DNA of 64,000 nt from an uncultured Clostridia bacterium (GTDB lineage Bacteria > Bacillota > Clostridia > Christensenellales > Borkfalkiaceae), in contig CAKQKI010000006.1 of the NCBI GenBank assembly GCA_934248055.1, positions 1 to 64,000 on the forward strand. The letters are read 5' to 3'. Below the pieces are notes generated by a model. It did no database searches and was not told the DNA's origin. It saw only the letters and a program-made list of their open reading frames with translations. A program made the position numbers and the translations under genes. Shown one piece after another: positions 34,909 to 43,178 of this stretch. The first letter of the stretch is position 1, and every line of letters begins with the position of its first letter.

Positions 34909-35550
34909 TTATATAACGAGCGCCCCGCGCTTTTGCGCAATAAATTTTTTCTCTAATATTTCAAGCACGTTGCCGCGCCCTGAAAGACTGTTGAAATAAA
35001 GATTTAAAAGTTCGTCGAAATCCTTTACGTAAAGCGTCAGTTTTTCGGCAAGAACTTTAGTCGTAACGTTCACTTTCGGAAAGTTAAATAGCCGCGTGAA
35101 CTTTACGCCGTCCGAAATAATCACCGCGTTTTTATTGTAATGCGTTTTTTCGAGATACGCATACATATTGTAAAAATCGCCGATGAGTTCTATAAGTATT
35201 CTGTTCTGCGTTCTTAAAGTAACTTTAAGTTGCCCGAGATGATCGGAGTGGGGGAATAATTCCACGCTGTAACGCACCGCGGGATTATAGCGATAGTCGA
35301 GCGCGCTCATAATCGACGCCATATATTGCGACGGCTGACTTAAATACCGCATTGAATTGCTCGAAGCGATAAGCCGTTCGATTTCGTCGAAAATGTTTCC
35401 CGCACGGATTTCGGGCGTTTCAAGACCTACCGCGCTTGCAAGAATTTTTTCGATCATGTTAGATCTGCTCATTCCGTTTATGCGCGCCATTTTGTCTACG
35501 CCGTCAACCACTTCGTCGTTAAGAACAAGACTGTATACCGATTTAGACAT
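34909..35550 (-). CDS. Ribbon-helix-helix protein, putative regulator of the clpB operon
   Basis: 213 residues. Residues 1-45 fit a ribbon-helix-helix DNA-binding domain (YSLVLNDEVVDGVDKMARIN then GMSRSNMIEKILASAV). The rest is a unique alpha/beta domain (RYSVELFPHSDHLGQLKVTL; RILIELIGDFYNMYAYLEKT) that I do not recognise and that may sense a signal or oligomerise. Ribosome site AGGAGATG. Its strong promoter and position 45 bases before clpB suggest autoregulation of an RHH-clpB-rdgB unit. Confidence 0.75.
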   Translation of the reverse strand: MSKSVYSLVLNDEVVDGVDKMARINGMSRSNMIEKILASAVGLETPEIRAGNIFDEIERLIASSNSMRYLSQPSQYMASIMSALDYRYNPAVRYSVELFPHSDHLGQLKVTLRTQNRILIELIGDFYNMYAYLEKTHYNKNAVIISDGVKFTRLFNFPKVNVTTKVLAEKLTLYVKDFDELLNLYFNSLSGRGNVLEILEKKFIAQKRGALVI

Positions 35551-35579
35551 TTTTTCATCTCCTTTTCGCTATTTTCTAT

Positions 35580-35608
35580 ATTATATACCCGTTTTTATAA
35601 TTTGTCAA
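35580..35608 (-). promoter_or_regulatory. Promoter of the RHH-clpB-rdgB operon
   Basis: Minus strand: TTGACA (35603-35608), 17 bases, TATAAT (35580-35585), both perfect consensus. Predicted start near 35573, leader about 23 bases. Confidence 0.85.
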
Positions 35609-35653
35609 TAGATTTATATAATTTTAATTACAAATTATTAAAAAATTTTAACA

Positions 35654-35696
35654 AAAGCCGCGACCGTCGCTTCTCGGCGAAGCGCGCCGCGGCTTT
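35654..35696 (-). terminator. Terminator after the HAD gene
   Basis: Outer stem AAAGCCGCG / CGCGGCTTT enclosing an inner GCTTCTCGGCGAAGC-type hairpin. The T tract on the minus side is modest. Confidence 0.55.
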
Positions 35697-35710
35697 AAAA
35701 AGCAGTCGGA

Positions 35711-35729
35711 GATGACAAATGAAATCCCT
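35711..35729. repeat. Dispersed intergenic repeat, family B, copy 2
   Basis: GATGACAAATGAAATCCCT, matching the family B core at 17 of 19 positions. It lies between the terminator and the 3' end of the HAD gene. Confidence 0.5.
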
Positions 35730-35738
35730 GAAATGAAA

Positions 35739-36542
35739 TTATATACAGAATTTTTCTATTGCAAGAGCAACGCCGTCGTCGTCGCACGAAGAAGTAACGC
35801 CGTCGCACGCGGCTTTAACGTAGTCGGGCGCGTTGCCCATGGCTACCGAAAAGCCTGCCGCATCGAGCATGGAGAGATCGTTGCCGGCGTCGCCGATTGC
35901 GAGAATTTCGCTTATATCGGAGTCGTAATACGCGGCAATATCTTTTAACGCCGAGCCTTTTGAAACGCCTTTAAGGTTAAAATCTATCTGTTCCGCGTTG
36001 CTTCTTGTTACTTCGAGATTTTTGAAAGTTTCTTTGAAAGCGGGGAATGCCGCGTCGAGTTTTTCTTTATCGTCGAACGCGAGAATTTTAGAAGAAGACA
36101 GTTTCTTTTCTCTCACGAATTCCGAAAGCACGGGATGAAATTCGGGTTTTACGCCCGTTAATACCGAATAGAAAAAAGAACGCCTGCTTTCTTTGCTTAC
36201 GTAAAACCTGTCGTCGCCGTAGCAGTGCATATTCAGATTAGAACTCTCGGCTTTTTCAAGGACTTTTGCGGTTGTTTCGAAATCGATTGCGCGGCGGATT
36301 AGAAGTTTATTCGTCTTTAAATCTTTTATTTCCGCGCCGTTATACGCCGATAACAGCACGTTTAATCCCGCGGCTGAAAGAATATGGTCGATACCTGCCG
36401 TCATGCGCCCGGTAGACACGACGAAAATTCCGCCGCGTTTGACGAAATCGCGTATCGTCAAGAGAGTTTTTGCGGTGATTTTTTTATCGGTAGTTGCGAG
36501 CGTTCCGTCGAAATCCGATACCATTATGCGGTATTTTTTCAT
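35739..36542 (-). CDS. Cof-type HAD-IIB phosphatase
   Basis: 267 residues from the ATG at 36542 (MKKYRIMVSDFDGTL); the frame runs further upstream inside the neighbour gene. HAD motifs: DFDGTL with nucleophile Asp10, STGRM (motif II) and GDAGNDLSMLDAAG (motif IV), with a large C2 cap between. The family hydrolyses small phosphosugars or cofactors; substrate not predictable. The start overlaps the stop of the GrpE-like gene (ATGA), so they are co-translated. Confidence 0.88.
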   Translation of the reverse strand: MKKYRIMVSDFDGTLATTDKKITAKTLLTIRDFVKRGGIFVVSTGRMTAGIDHILSAAGLNVLLSAYNGAEIKDLKTNKLLIRRAIDFETTAKVLEKAESSNLNMHCYGDDRFYVSKESRRSFFYSVLTGVKPEFHPVLSEFVREKKLSSSKILAFDDKEKLDAAFPAFKETFKNLEVTRSNAEQIDFNLKGVSKGSALKDIAAYYDSDISEILAIGDAGNDLSMLDAAGFSVAMGNAPDYVKAACDGVTSSCDDDGVALAIEKFCI

Positions 36543-37120
36543 AATTTTCCGAACATCTCCGTATCGTAGGGGACTACCGTTCCCGCAGGGGTTTTTCTCA
36601 TATAGCAACACACTTCCACAACCGCTTTTTTTATTACTCTGTTGCGGTCGCGGTCGTGAAGCCCGAAAGAAATCATTCTTAAAACTTTGCCGTGCTGAGT
36701 TTTATCTCCCGTTACGACTACTTTTTCCGCCATGCAGGTGTAAGGATCGAAATCGTCGCCTATCTTTTTTGCGATAACGTCGATTTTATATCCGTAAAGC
36801 CGTGACAACTGATTGTCGTAAATTTCGCTGTAATTTTCGCTTATTCCTTTAAAAATCAGAGTTTCGGTTTCTTTATAAACGACTTTCGCTTTCTTTTTAA
36901 GTTCCGAAATTTCGGTTTTAAGCGCGGCGCGTTCGCCGTTCAGCGCGGTTATTTTCGCGCTTGTTTCGGTTGTGTTCAGATCGTTGCGGTTTTTTCTGAG
37001 ATCGGCGCACGACGATAAAACTTCGTTCAGGCGCTCTTTTTTGCTTTCCGTATCGCGAAGTATCGATTTATACGCGCGGATTTTTTCTTCTATAACGTCA
37101 AAATTCCTTTCGCCTGTCAA
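36539..37120 (-). CDS. GrpE-like coiled-coil protein
   Basis: 193 residues. Residues 5-95 are a long coiled coil (EEKIRAYKSILRDTESKKER, TALNGERAALKTEISELKKK). From about residue 120 the sequence resembles the GrpE beta-wing: KKIGDDFDPYTCMAEKVVVT, GKVLRMISFGLHDRDRNRVI, KKAVVEV, compared with FDP...HEAV and a GY/FxLxDRVIRPAxV strand in true GrpE. No dnaK or dnaJ lies near, so this may be a second, specialised nucleotide-exchange factor or a dimeric scaffold using the GrpE fold. Overlaps both neighbours by 4 bases. Confidence 0.6.
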   Translation of the reverse strand: MTGERNFDVIEEKIRAYKSILRDTESKKERLNEVLSSCADLRKNRNDLNTTETSAKITALNGERAALKTEISELKKKAKVVYKETETLIFKGISENYSEIYDNQLSRLYGYKIDVIAKKIGDDFDPYTCMAEKVVVTGDKTQHGKVLRMISFGLHDRDRNRVIKKAVVEVCCYMRKTPAGTVVPYDTEMFGKL

Positions 37121-37302
37121 CTCAAATCGCCTCCGTGTTTATTTTTGTAATCGTTTTTATCGCCAAGACGGGCGCGTAAATCGGCTTTAACGCTTTCGAT
37201 ATATTCGCGCCGAAGTTTTGCCTGTTCTTCCTTTTCTTCGTCGGTAAGACCTTCGTTGCGGGATTTTTTATACAACTCGTTTATTCTTTTCACGTCTGCC
37301 AT
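37118..37302 (-). CDS. DUF896 / YnzC-family protein
   Basis: About 61 residues; ends near 37117. RINELYKKSRNEGLTDEEKE and EQAKLRREYIESVKADLRAR match the short two-helix DUF896 family of Firmicutes (Bacillus YnzC, next to SOS genes there). The function is unsettled. First gene of ynzC, GrpE-like, HAD, all overlapping by 4 bases. Confidence 0.9.
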
Positions 37303-37366
37303 AGGAATAGTATAAACTCTATTTTGTTTTTTTGCAATGATTTTTGACCGATTTCAACCTATTTGT

Positions 37367-37395
37367 TTGACTTTTCGGCTTAAGTTGAGTATCAT
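37367..37395 (+). promoter_or_regulatory. Promoter giving a leaderless PHP-phosphatase mRNA
   Basis: TTGACT (37367-37372), 17 bases, TATCAT (37390-37395). The expected start, 37401-37403, coincides with the ATG at 37403. Confidence 0.6.
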
Positions 37396-37402
37396 ATAAA
37401 AT

Positions 37403-38215
37403 ATGTTTAACATGCATAATCACACCACCCACTCGCACGACGGCAGAAATACCGTTTTTGAAATGTGCGAAGCGGCTGTGGAAAAAAAACTTAAAGGAAT
37501 AGCGTTCACGGATCACGCGGATCTTGCAATGTATGAAGAGCGGGATATTTATAAGCAGATATCCGATTGCAAAAACGAAGTGCTTGCCGCGCGCGAAATA
37601 TACGGCGATAAGATAAAAATATTTTTCGGCGCGGAAATGGGCGAAGAGATTTTCGCAATGCATAACGGCGTTTCGCTCCGCAAGTTGGGCGGGTTCGACG
37701 TTATAGTGGAGTCGTGTCACGCGTTGCCGTCGCTCGGTAAAAACGCCGATCCCGCGCATATCGATATGACCGACTGGACGGAGAGTAAAATAAGGAGCGT
37801 TATGTCGGAATATTTCGATATTCTTTTAACTACGGCAAGAGAAACGGATTACGATATTCTTGCGCATCTTACGTATCCCATAAGGTACGTAAACGGATTT
37901 TACAAAAAGGGTTACGACCTTTCTTTTCACGACGCCGCGATTTTCGAAGTTTTAAAAACCGTTGCGCGCCGCGGTCGCGCTCTTGAAATAAACACGTCCG
38001 TTTATAAAAAATGCGGTTTTCTTCTGCCCGACGACAAGTATATTTCCAAATTTAAAGAATTCGGCGGGAAATACGTAACTATAGGGAGCGACGCGCATTG
38101 CGTGCAGAACGTCGATAACGGACTTGCGGACGGAATCAAAGCGCTTAAAGATTGCGGTTTCGGCGAGTATTACTATTATGAAAACAGAGAACCGATAATT
38201 GCCGAAAAATTTTAA
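37403..38215 (+). CDS. PHP-domain phosphatase (histidinol-phosphatase-like)
   Basis: 270 residues. PHP motifs: MHNHTTHSHDG (motif I), FTDHAD (II), GAEMGEE (III) and GSDAHC (IV), which together hold a trinuclear metal site. It is related to HisK-type histidinol-phosphate phosphatase, although no his genes are near, so another phosphoester may be the substrate. No Shine-Dalgarno precedes the ATG and the promoter ends at it, so the mRNA is probably leaderless. Confidence 0.85.
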   Translation: MFNMHNHTTHSHDGRNTVFEMCEAAVEKKLKGIAFTDHADLAMYEERDIYKQISDCKNEVLAAREIYGDKIKIFFGAEMGEEIFAMHNGVSLRKLGGFDVIVESCHALPSLGKNADPAHIDMTDWTESKIRSVMSEYFDILLTTARETDYDILAHLTYPIRYVNGFYKKGYDLSFHDAAIFEVLKTVARRGRALEINTSVYKKCGFLLPDDKYISKFKEFGGKYVTIGSDAHCVQNVDNGLADGIKALKDCGFGEYYYYENREPIIAEKF

Positions 38216-38254
38216 AATCGTCGCAAAATTACCTGACAAATTTAACGAAAACTG

Positions 38255-38283
38255 TTGTAAAAATTCAAATACTATGATATACT
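38255..38283 (+). promoter_or_regulatory. Promoter of the SPFH / zinc-ribbon cluster
   Basis: TTGTAA (38255-38260), 17 bases, TATACT (38278-38283). The leader is about 85 bases, with AGGAGG-like GGAGG before the ATG at 38375. Confidence 0.6.
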
Positions 38284-38374
38284 ACATAAAGAATATAGCA
38301 ATATATTCCGAAAATTAACGCTTATTCCGATTTTTTCAAACGCAACGAAAACGGAAATCACGGAGGTAAACAAT

Positions 38375-39421
38375 ATGGCTTGGTTTCGCTTAAACGTCGA
38401 ATGGACCGACAGTAGTAAAAATACTATCGTTTATAAATATCCTTTCAAAAACGGCGGCAGAGAAGTAAACGATAAATCCACTCTTACGGTAAGAGAGTCG
38501 CAGTGCGCGATTTTCGTTTATAAAGGACAGATAACCGACGTTTTCGGTCCGGGATTATACGATCTTAAAACTCAGACTTTCCCCTTGCTTTCAAAACTCG
38601 TCAACTGGAAGTACGCTTTTCAGAATCCTATAGTCGTTGACGTGTACTTTATAAACACCAAACAGTTTACCGACGTCAAGTGGGGAACTCAGAATCCCAT
38701 ACTCGTCCGCGATCCCGAATTCGGCGCGGTGAGAGTACGCGGCTTCGGCGCGTTCGCTTTCAGGGTAGACGATCCGAGAACGTTCCTTAAAGAACTTTTC
38801 GGCACGAACTCCACGTACACTACCGACGATATCACCGGTTATCTTAAAACCATGCTTATTTCCACTCTTACCGACGCTATCGGCGAGAGTAAAATTTCCG
38901 CTCTTGATTTAGCGGGCAATACTCTTGAATTCAACGAAATAGTAAAGCATAAGGTTCAGGATAAATTCAACGGAATAGGTCTTGAACTCGTAAATCTCGT
39001 TATCGAGAATATGTCCGTTCCGTCGGAAGTGGAAAAAGCGTTCGACGAAAGAACGAAGTACGGCATACTCGGCGACAAGACGGACGTTATGATGAAAGTA
39101 GCCGCGGCGGAAGCGATGAAAGACGCTGCCAAAAACCCCGGCAACGGCATGGCGGGCGCGGGCGTCGGTTTAGGCGCGGGCTTGGGAATGGGTCAGATGT
39201 TCGTTGACGCTTTGCGTTCTTCTGCTCCCGCAAAAGAAGAAAGCAAACCTGCGGGCGCGGCTAAAAAATGTTCGGCTTGCGGCGCGGATATTGCGGCAGG
39301 GGCAAAATTCTGCCCGGAATGCGGCGCGAAACAGAACGCCAAATCTTTCTGCCCCGAATGCGGCGCGGAAGTAGACCCGTCAAGCAAATTCTGCAATAAT
39401 TGCGGACATAAACTTAAATAA
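38375..39421 (+). CDS. SPFH-domain protein with double zinc ribbon (YdjI-like)
   Basis: 348 residues. The SPFH/virion-core-like domain covers about residues 25-235 (TLTVRESQCAIFVYKGQITD, VRGFGAFAFRVDDPRTFL, LVNLVIENMSVPSEVEKAFD). A Gly/Ala/Met-rich hinge follows (GMAGAGVGLGAGLGMGQM), then two rubredoxin-like zinc ribbons (CSACGADIAAGAKFCPECG and CPECGAEVDPSSKFCNNCG). Bacillus YdjI has this layout and belongs to ydjFGHI, where YdjG/H/I tether the stress protein PspA (YdjF). First of a four-gene unit. Confidence 0.88.
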   Translation: MAWFRLNVEWTDSSKNTIVYKYPFKNGGREVNDKSTLTVRESQCAIFVYKGQITDVFGPGLYDLKTQTFPLLSKLVNWKYAFQNPIVVDVYFINTKQFTDVKWGTQNPILVRDPEFGAVRVRGFGAFAFRVDDPRTFLKELFGTNSTYTTDDITGYLKTMLISTLTDAIGESKISALDLAGNTLEFNEIVKHKVQDKFNGIGLELVNLVIENMSVPSEVEKAFDERTKYGILGDKTDVMMKVAAAEAMKDAAKNPGNGMAGAGVGLGAGLGMGQMFVDALRSSAPAKEESKPAGAAKKCSACGADIAAGAKFCPECGAKQNAKSFCPECGAEVDPSSKFCNNCGHKLK

Positions 39422-39445
39422 TTTAGATATTACGGGAGTTTTATT

Positions 39446-39640
39446 ATGGAAAAGAAAATAATAGACGAAAACACTCTTATCATGGACGCCGTTGAGGCTA
39501 ATCCCAACGCGGCTGATATTCTTATGGGATACGGAATGCACTGTCTCGGATGCGCTATCGCCCACGGCGAAACGATCGGCGAAGCCGCCGAAGTTCACGG
39601 TATAAACGTGAAAGATCTTATCAACGACCTTAACAAATAA
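39446..39640 (+). CDS. DUF1858 redox-disulfide domain protein
   Basis: 64 residues. MDAVEANPNAADILMGYGMH then CLGCAIAHGETIGEAAEVHG is the DUF1858 signature; the CxxC and MGMHC-like region is associated with hybrid-cluster and iron-sulfur proteins. Probably binds a metal or forms a redox disulfide. Ribosome site GGGAG, 24 bases after the SPFH gene and two before the next gene. Confidence 0.88.
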   Translation: MEKKIIDENTLIMDAVEANPNAADILMGYGMHCLGCAIAHGETIGEAAEVHGINVKDLINDLNK

Positions 39641-39641
39641 T

Positions 39642-40742
39642 ATGACCGACAATCTCGAAAAAGATTACGATTTTAACGACTCGCGCAAGGAAACAGTTCT
39701 CGAAAAGTGCGATAATTGCGGCGGAAATATGATATTCGACCCCGCAACGCAATGTCTTAAATGCGAGCATTGCGGCAGTTTAAGAGATTTTTCGAAAAAT
39801 GCAGACGTTAAAGAAATAGAAATCGAAAACGCTCTTATGGAAGCGGAAAAGTGGGACAGGGAAGCGTCTGCGTACCGCTGCGAAAACTGCGGAGCGGTAG
39901 TTATTCTCGCGTCGGGCGAAACGGCTACCAAATGCCCGTACTGCAATACGGCGCATATCGTTAAAAGCAGCGAACTTGCGGGGCTTAAACCCAACTGCGT
40001 TTATCCGTTTACGATAACCCGCGATAAGGCTGTGGAAAAGGCTAAAGAATGGGCAAAAAAGCGGATATTCGCGCCCAAAAAATTCAAAAAAAGCCTTAAA
40101 GCCGAAAACGTTACGGGAATTTACGAGCCGTGCTTTACCTTTGACAGTACCACGTATTCTTCTTACAGCGGGCGCATAGGCAAAAATCGCACCCGCACCG
40201 TCGGTTCGGGAAAAAACAGGAGAACGGAAACGTACACGGAGTGGCGGAACATTTCGGGTACTTTTACCGAAGCATTCGACGACGTTATGGTCAGCGCAGG
40301 CAATTCTTACGGTCAGAACACGCTTGAAAAACTTATGCCTTTCGATTACGGAACCATAAAGGTTTACGAGCAGAAATATCTTACGGGATTTATGGCTCAC
40401 CGCCATGAAAAAAACGTTCCTACCGCGTGGGAAAACGCAAAATCCATTATAGATAAAAAACTCAAGTCTGACATATTAGATCAATACGACTACGACGTCG
40501 TAGGGTACATAAACGTGTCTACCACGCACGAAAACGTTACGTATAAATACGTGCTTCTGCCCGTGTATACGTTGAATTTCAAATATAAAAATAAAATTTA
40601 CGCTACTTTCGTAAACGGCAACACGGGAAAAGTTACGGGCAAAACCCCCGTTTCTCCGCTCCGCGTGGGAATTCTCGTTCTTATAATACTTGCCGTTATC
40701 GCGGGCGCGGCGTATCTGTATTTCAAATATCAGGGAGTTTAA
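39642..40742 (+). CDS. TFIIB-type zinc-ribbon membrane protein (YdjG-like)
   Basis: 366 residues. Two N-terminal zinc ribbons (CDNCGGNMIFDPATQCLKC..CGS; CENCGAVV...CPYCN). A central beta-rich region includes EPCFTFDSTTYSSYSGRIG and a basic loop GKNRTRTVGSGKNRRTETYT. A single C-terminal membrane span is VGILVLIILAVIAGAAYLYF. This is the plan of Bacillus YdjG, which helps anchor PspA through YdjI. One base separates it from the DUF1858 gene. No PspA gene is in the cluster. Confidence 0.85.
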   Translation: MTDNLEKDYDFNDSRKETVLEKCDNCGGNMIFDPATQCLKCEHCGSLRDFSKNADVKEIEIENALMEAEKWDREASAYRCENCGAVVILASGETATKCPYCNTAHIVKSSELAGLKPNCVYPFTITRDKAVEKAKEWAKKRIFAPKKFKKSLKAENVTGIYEPCFTFDSTTYSSYSGRIGKNRTRTVGSGKNRRTETYTEWRNISGTFTEAFDDVMVSAGNSYGQNTLEKLMPFDYGTIKVYEQKYLTGFMAHRHEKNVPTAWENAKSIIDKKLKSDILDQYDYDVVGYINVSTTHENVTYKYVLLPVYTLNFKYKNKIYATFVNGNTGKVTGKTPVSPLRVGILVLIILAVIAGAAYLYFKYQGV

Positions 40743-40749
40743 ATAAGCG

Positions 40750-41550
40750 ATGAAAAAGTCAATCAGAAAAATAATGTTGGTGGCGTTTTCGGCGTTACTT
40801 GCCGTTAATTTTGCGGCGTGTACCGTTAAAAACGGCAGCGTAATCAAAACCGTTAAGTTTTCAGTTTCGTATTCCGATACGGATAATAAATCCGTTAATA
40901 AAAACGGCATAATGGAGTTATACGAAACTTTCGCGCCTAAAACAAGCGCGGCGGTTCTCGACCTTGTTAAAGGCGGAAAATATAAGAATACCGATCTCGT
41001 TTTTTCCAAAAACGGCAAGTACGTGGTATTCGGCGCGCTCAATAAAAACGGCAACGATTACGAAAAAGTAAATCTTTCATCAAAAACGATTGACGGCGAA
41101 TTTACCAAAGCCGGCTGGGAAAGTAAACTTTCTGCCGATAAAGGCACTTTGGTTATGCTCCGCGATTACGACAGCGATGAGGGCGGTAAAAAATACGACA
41201 GCGCGAAAGGCGTTTTTGCGGTAATTCTCGAGTCGGGCGATTTCACGAAAGGCGAATATACGGTTTTCGGAAAGGTTGACGACGCAACCGTAACTTTCCT
41301 TACCGCCATGCGCGATAAACTGTATAAAAACGATAAAGATAAAGTTTGCGTCAAGTACGTAGGCAAAGATTGCAACGAACTTAAATACGGCGGAATTTAT
41401 TATTATTCGGGCAGCACTTTTTATCGCAACGCGGAAGACGAAGAAGGAATTACGGGCGAACTTTCAGAAGAACTTTCAAACGCGAATTCGTTTGATTTTT
41501 ACGCGCTTCCCGTAAACCCCGTAAAACTTACTCAGATATCGAAAAAATAA
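40750..41550 (+). CDS. Lipoprotein with cyclophilin-like peptidyl-prolyl isomerase domain
   Basis: 266 residues. Signal IMLVAFSALLAVNFAAC with lipobox FAAC. The body follows bacterial cyclophilins: MELYETFAPKTSAAVLDLVK, FGALNKNGNDYEKV, KGTLVMLRDYDS, KGVFAVILESGDFTKGEYTVFGKVDD. The catalytic Arg/Gln (FHRVI..FMIQGGD) region is altered (DLVFSKNGKYVVFGAL), so isomerase activity is doubtful and it may be a binding protein. Last gene of the SPFH/zinc-ribbon operon. Confidence 0.75.
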   Translation: MKKSIRKIMLVAFSALLAVNFAACTVKNGSVIKTVKFSVSYSDTDNKSVNKNGIMELYETFAPKTSAAVLDLVKGGKYKNTDLVFSKNGKYVVFGALNKNGNDYEKVNLSSKTIDGEFTKAGWESKLSADKGTLVMLRDYDSDEGGKKYDSAKGVFAVILESGDFTKGEYTVFGKVDDATVTFLTAMRDKLYKNDKDKVCVKYVGKDCNELKYGGIYYYSGSTFYRNAEDEEGITGELSEELSNANSFDFYALPVNPVKLTQISKK

Positions 41551-41584
41551 GCGTAACGCTTACCGTTCGGGCTTAATTATACCG

Positions 41585-41622
41585 CGCTTCGGCTGATTTT
41601 TAAAGTTAGCCGAAGCGTTTTT
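41585..41622 (+). terminator. Terminator of the SPFH / zinc-ribbon operon
   Basis: CGCTTCGGCT / AGCCGAAGCG, 10-bp stem, then TTTTT. Confidence 0.9.
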
Positions 41623-41685
41623 ATATCGCTTTTTTCGTTATATTTAAAAAGCAATCGTTTGTGCCTGAAAACGGTTTTACCGCCG

Positions 41686-41714
41686 TTGACTTTAAAACAA
41701 AATATTGATATAAT
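41686..41714 (+). promoter_or_regulatory. Promoter giving a leaderless Rrf2-regulator mRNA
   Basis: TTGACT (41686-41691), 17 bases, TATAAT (41709-41714). Counting seven from the last base of the -10 reaches 41721, the A of the ATG. Confidence 0.7.
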
Positions 41715-41720
41715 TTAAGT

Positions 41721-42143
41721 ATGATTATTTCTACGAGAGGGCGTTACGCGTTGCGCGTTATGCTCGATATTGCAAAAAACGAAAAGAGCGCGGGCGGTTA
41801 CGTTTCCATGAAAAGCGTCGTTTTAAGAGAAGGCGTTTCTCAGAAATATATGGAGCAGATTATGCCCGTACTCGTTAAAAACGGTTTACTGAAAGGCGTT
41901 CACGGAAAAGGCGGCGGCTATCGCCTTACGAGAAAGCCCGAAGATTATACAATACTTGAAATATTAAGGCTTACCGAAGGCGATCTCGCGCCGGTTGCAT
42001 GTGTAAACGGCGATGGCGGGTGCGAAAGGGCGGATACTTGCGCCACTCTTCCCATGTGGAAGGAGTTTTACGCGCTTATAAACGATTTTTTCAATAAAAA
42101 AACTTTAAAGGATTTAATGACGGGCGATGAAAACAAAAACTGA
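41721..42143 (+). CDS. Rrf2-family regulator, IscR-like with three Cys
   Basis: 140 residues. The N-terminal winged helix has the Rrf2 signature STRGRYALRVMLDIA, EGVSQKYMEQIMPVLVKNGL and HGKGGGYRLTRKPEDYTI. Three cysteines in CVNGDGGCERADTCATLPMW match the [2Fe-2S] ligand loop of IscR. It probably regulates iron-sulfur or cysteine metabolism; no isc or suf genes lie in the window. No Shine-Dalgarno, since the message should be leaderless. Confidence 0.92.
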   Translation: MIISTRGRYALRVMLDIAKNEKSAGGYVSMKSVVLREGVSQKYMEQIMPVLVKNGLLKGVHGKGGGYRLTRKPEDYTILEILRLTEGDLAPVACVNGDGGCERADTCATLPMWKEFYALINDFFNKKTLKDLMTGDENKN

Positions 42144-43104
42144 AAAAACGGCGGTTGCGATAGTAATTTCGCTGCTCGTTACAGGGCTTTTGGCAGGCAC
42201 TTTTTTCGATCTTAATATATCGCGCGCGCTCGCAGACTTGAAAAACGGCTCGTATCTCAGTAAAAACCCGTTCGGCAGATTTTTCGAAACGGTAGGGGAA
42301 ACGCCCGTTTATTTCGTTTGCGTGTTCTCGGCAACCGTAACTTTTCATTATTTTCGCCGAAAAAGCGGAGCGGTAAAATGGACGGGCGCGATACTTTCCG
42401 CGCTCATCGTGGCGGGGCTTTCTTATTACGGAATTTATAAATTTTTCAAATATATAGGCGAGCATACGGGTTCTTACGAAAAACTGACTTCTTTTTCCGC
42501 AAAAACGTGTTATATAACGGCTGCGGCGTTGAATACGGCGTTGGCGGCGTACTTCGGCGAAAAAATCCCCGAAAGTTTTATTTTACGCGTCGTTAAAGTG
42601 TGTTTCGTTATTTTGCTCACCGCGCTTTTTTCGCAAGTTATAACAACGCTATTTAAAAAACTTGCGGGCAGACCGCGTTATCGCGCGATGTACGTTGCCG
42701 ATTATAACGGAATGAGCGCAGAAGGTTTTTCGTTATTCAGGCGTTGGTATGAGTTTTTCGGCTACGTAAGAAAGCCGAGCGACGCGCTTATCGGCTTGGG
42801 CGTAGTCGCAAGCGACGCGTACAAATCGTTTCCGTCGGGGCATTCTTCTTCGGCGGCCATGATAATCGTTTTGAACGCGTTTCCCGCTCTTTTTCCGAAA
42901 ACCGATAAGCGTTGGATTAAAATAACCGTTTTTGCTTTTTCCGCGTTGTACGTTCTTGCGGTTATGCTTTCCCGCATAGTGGTAGGCGCGCACTTTTTAT
43001 CGGACGTCGTTTCCGGAACGCTTATAACCGTCGTTTGCTTTTACTTGTCCGAATATATTGTAAACCATATAAAACCGCTTGCGGCTATGCCAGGCATACA
43101 ATAA
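42127..43104 (+). CDS. PAP2-family membrane phosphatase
   Basis: 325 residues, about six to eight membrane spans. The three phosphatase motifs are KKLAGRPRYR, FPSGHSSSA and SRIVVGAHFLSDV. The family removes phosphate from lipid phosphates such as undecaprenyl pyrophosphate or phosphatidate. The start overlaps the Rrf2 gene by 17 bases, so it may be co-translated, though a functional link is unclear. Confidence 0.88.
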   Translation: MKTKTEKTAVAIVISLLVTGLLAGTFFDLNISRALADLKNGSYLSKNPFGRFFETVGETPVYFVCVFSATVTFHYFRRKSGAVKWTGAILSALIVAGLSYYGIYKFFKYIGEHTGSYEKLTSFSAKTCYITAAALNTALAAYFGEKIPESFILRVVKVCFVILLTALFSQVITTLFKKLAGRPRYRAMYVADYNGMSAEGFSLFRRWYEFFGYVRKPSDALIGLGVVASDAYKSFPSGHSSSAAMIIVLNAFPALFPKTDKRWIKITVFAFSALYVLAVMLSRIVVGAHFLSDVVSGTLITVVCFYLSEYIVNHIKPLAAMPGIQ

Positions 43105-43109
43105 TAAAA

Positions 43110-43139
43110 GTGGCGTAGCGATAATTATCGCTACGCCAC
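43110..43139. terminator. Perfect 30-base palindrome, bidirectional terminator
   Basis: GTGGCGTAGCGAT / ATCGCTACGCCAC, 13-bp stem with an AATT centre, between convergent genes. T9 follows after six bases on the plus side. Confidence 0.7.
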
Positions 43140-43178
43140 AACGCGTTTTTTTTTGCGGTTAATTCGGTAATACTGCTT

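Noticed and set aside
34864..35711. CIRCE or CtsR operator before the clpB operon
   Set aside because: No CIRCE-type 9-9-9 inverted repeat or GGTCAAA heptads found by eye.
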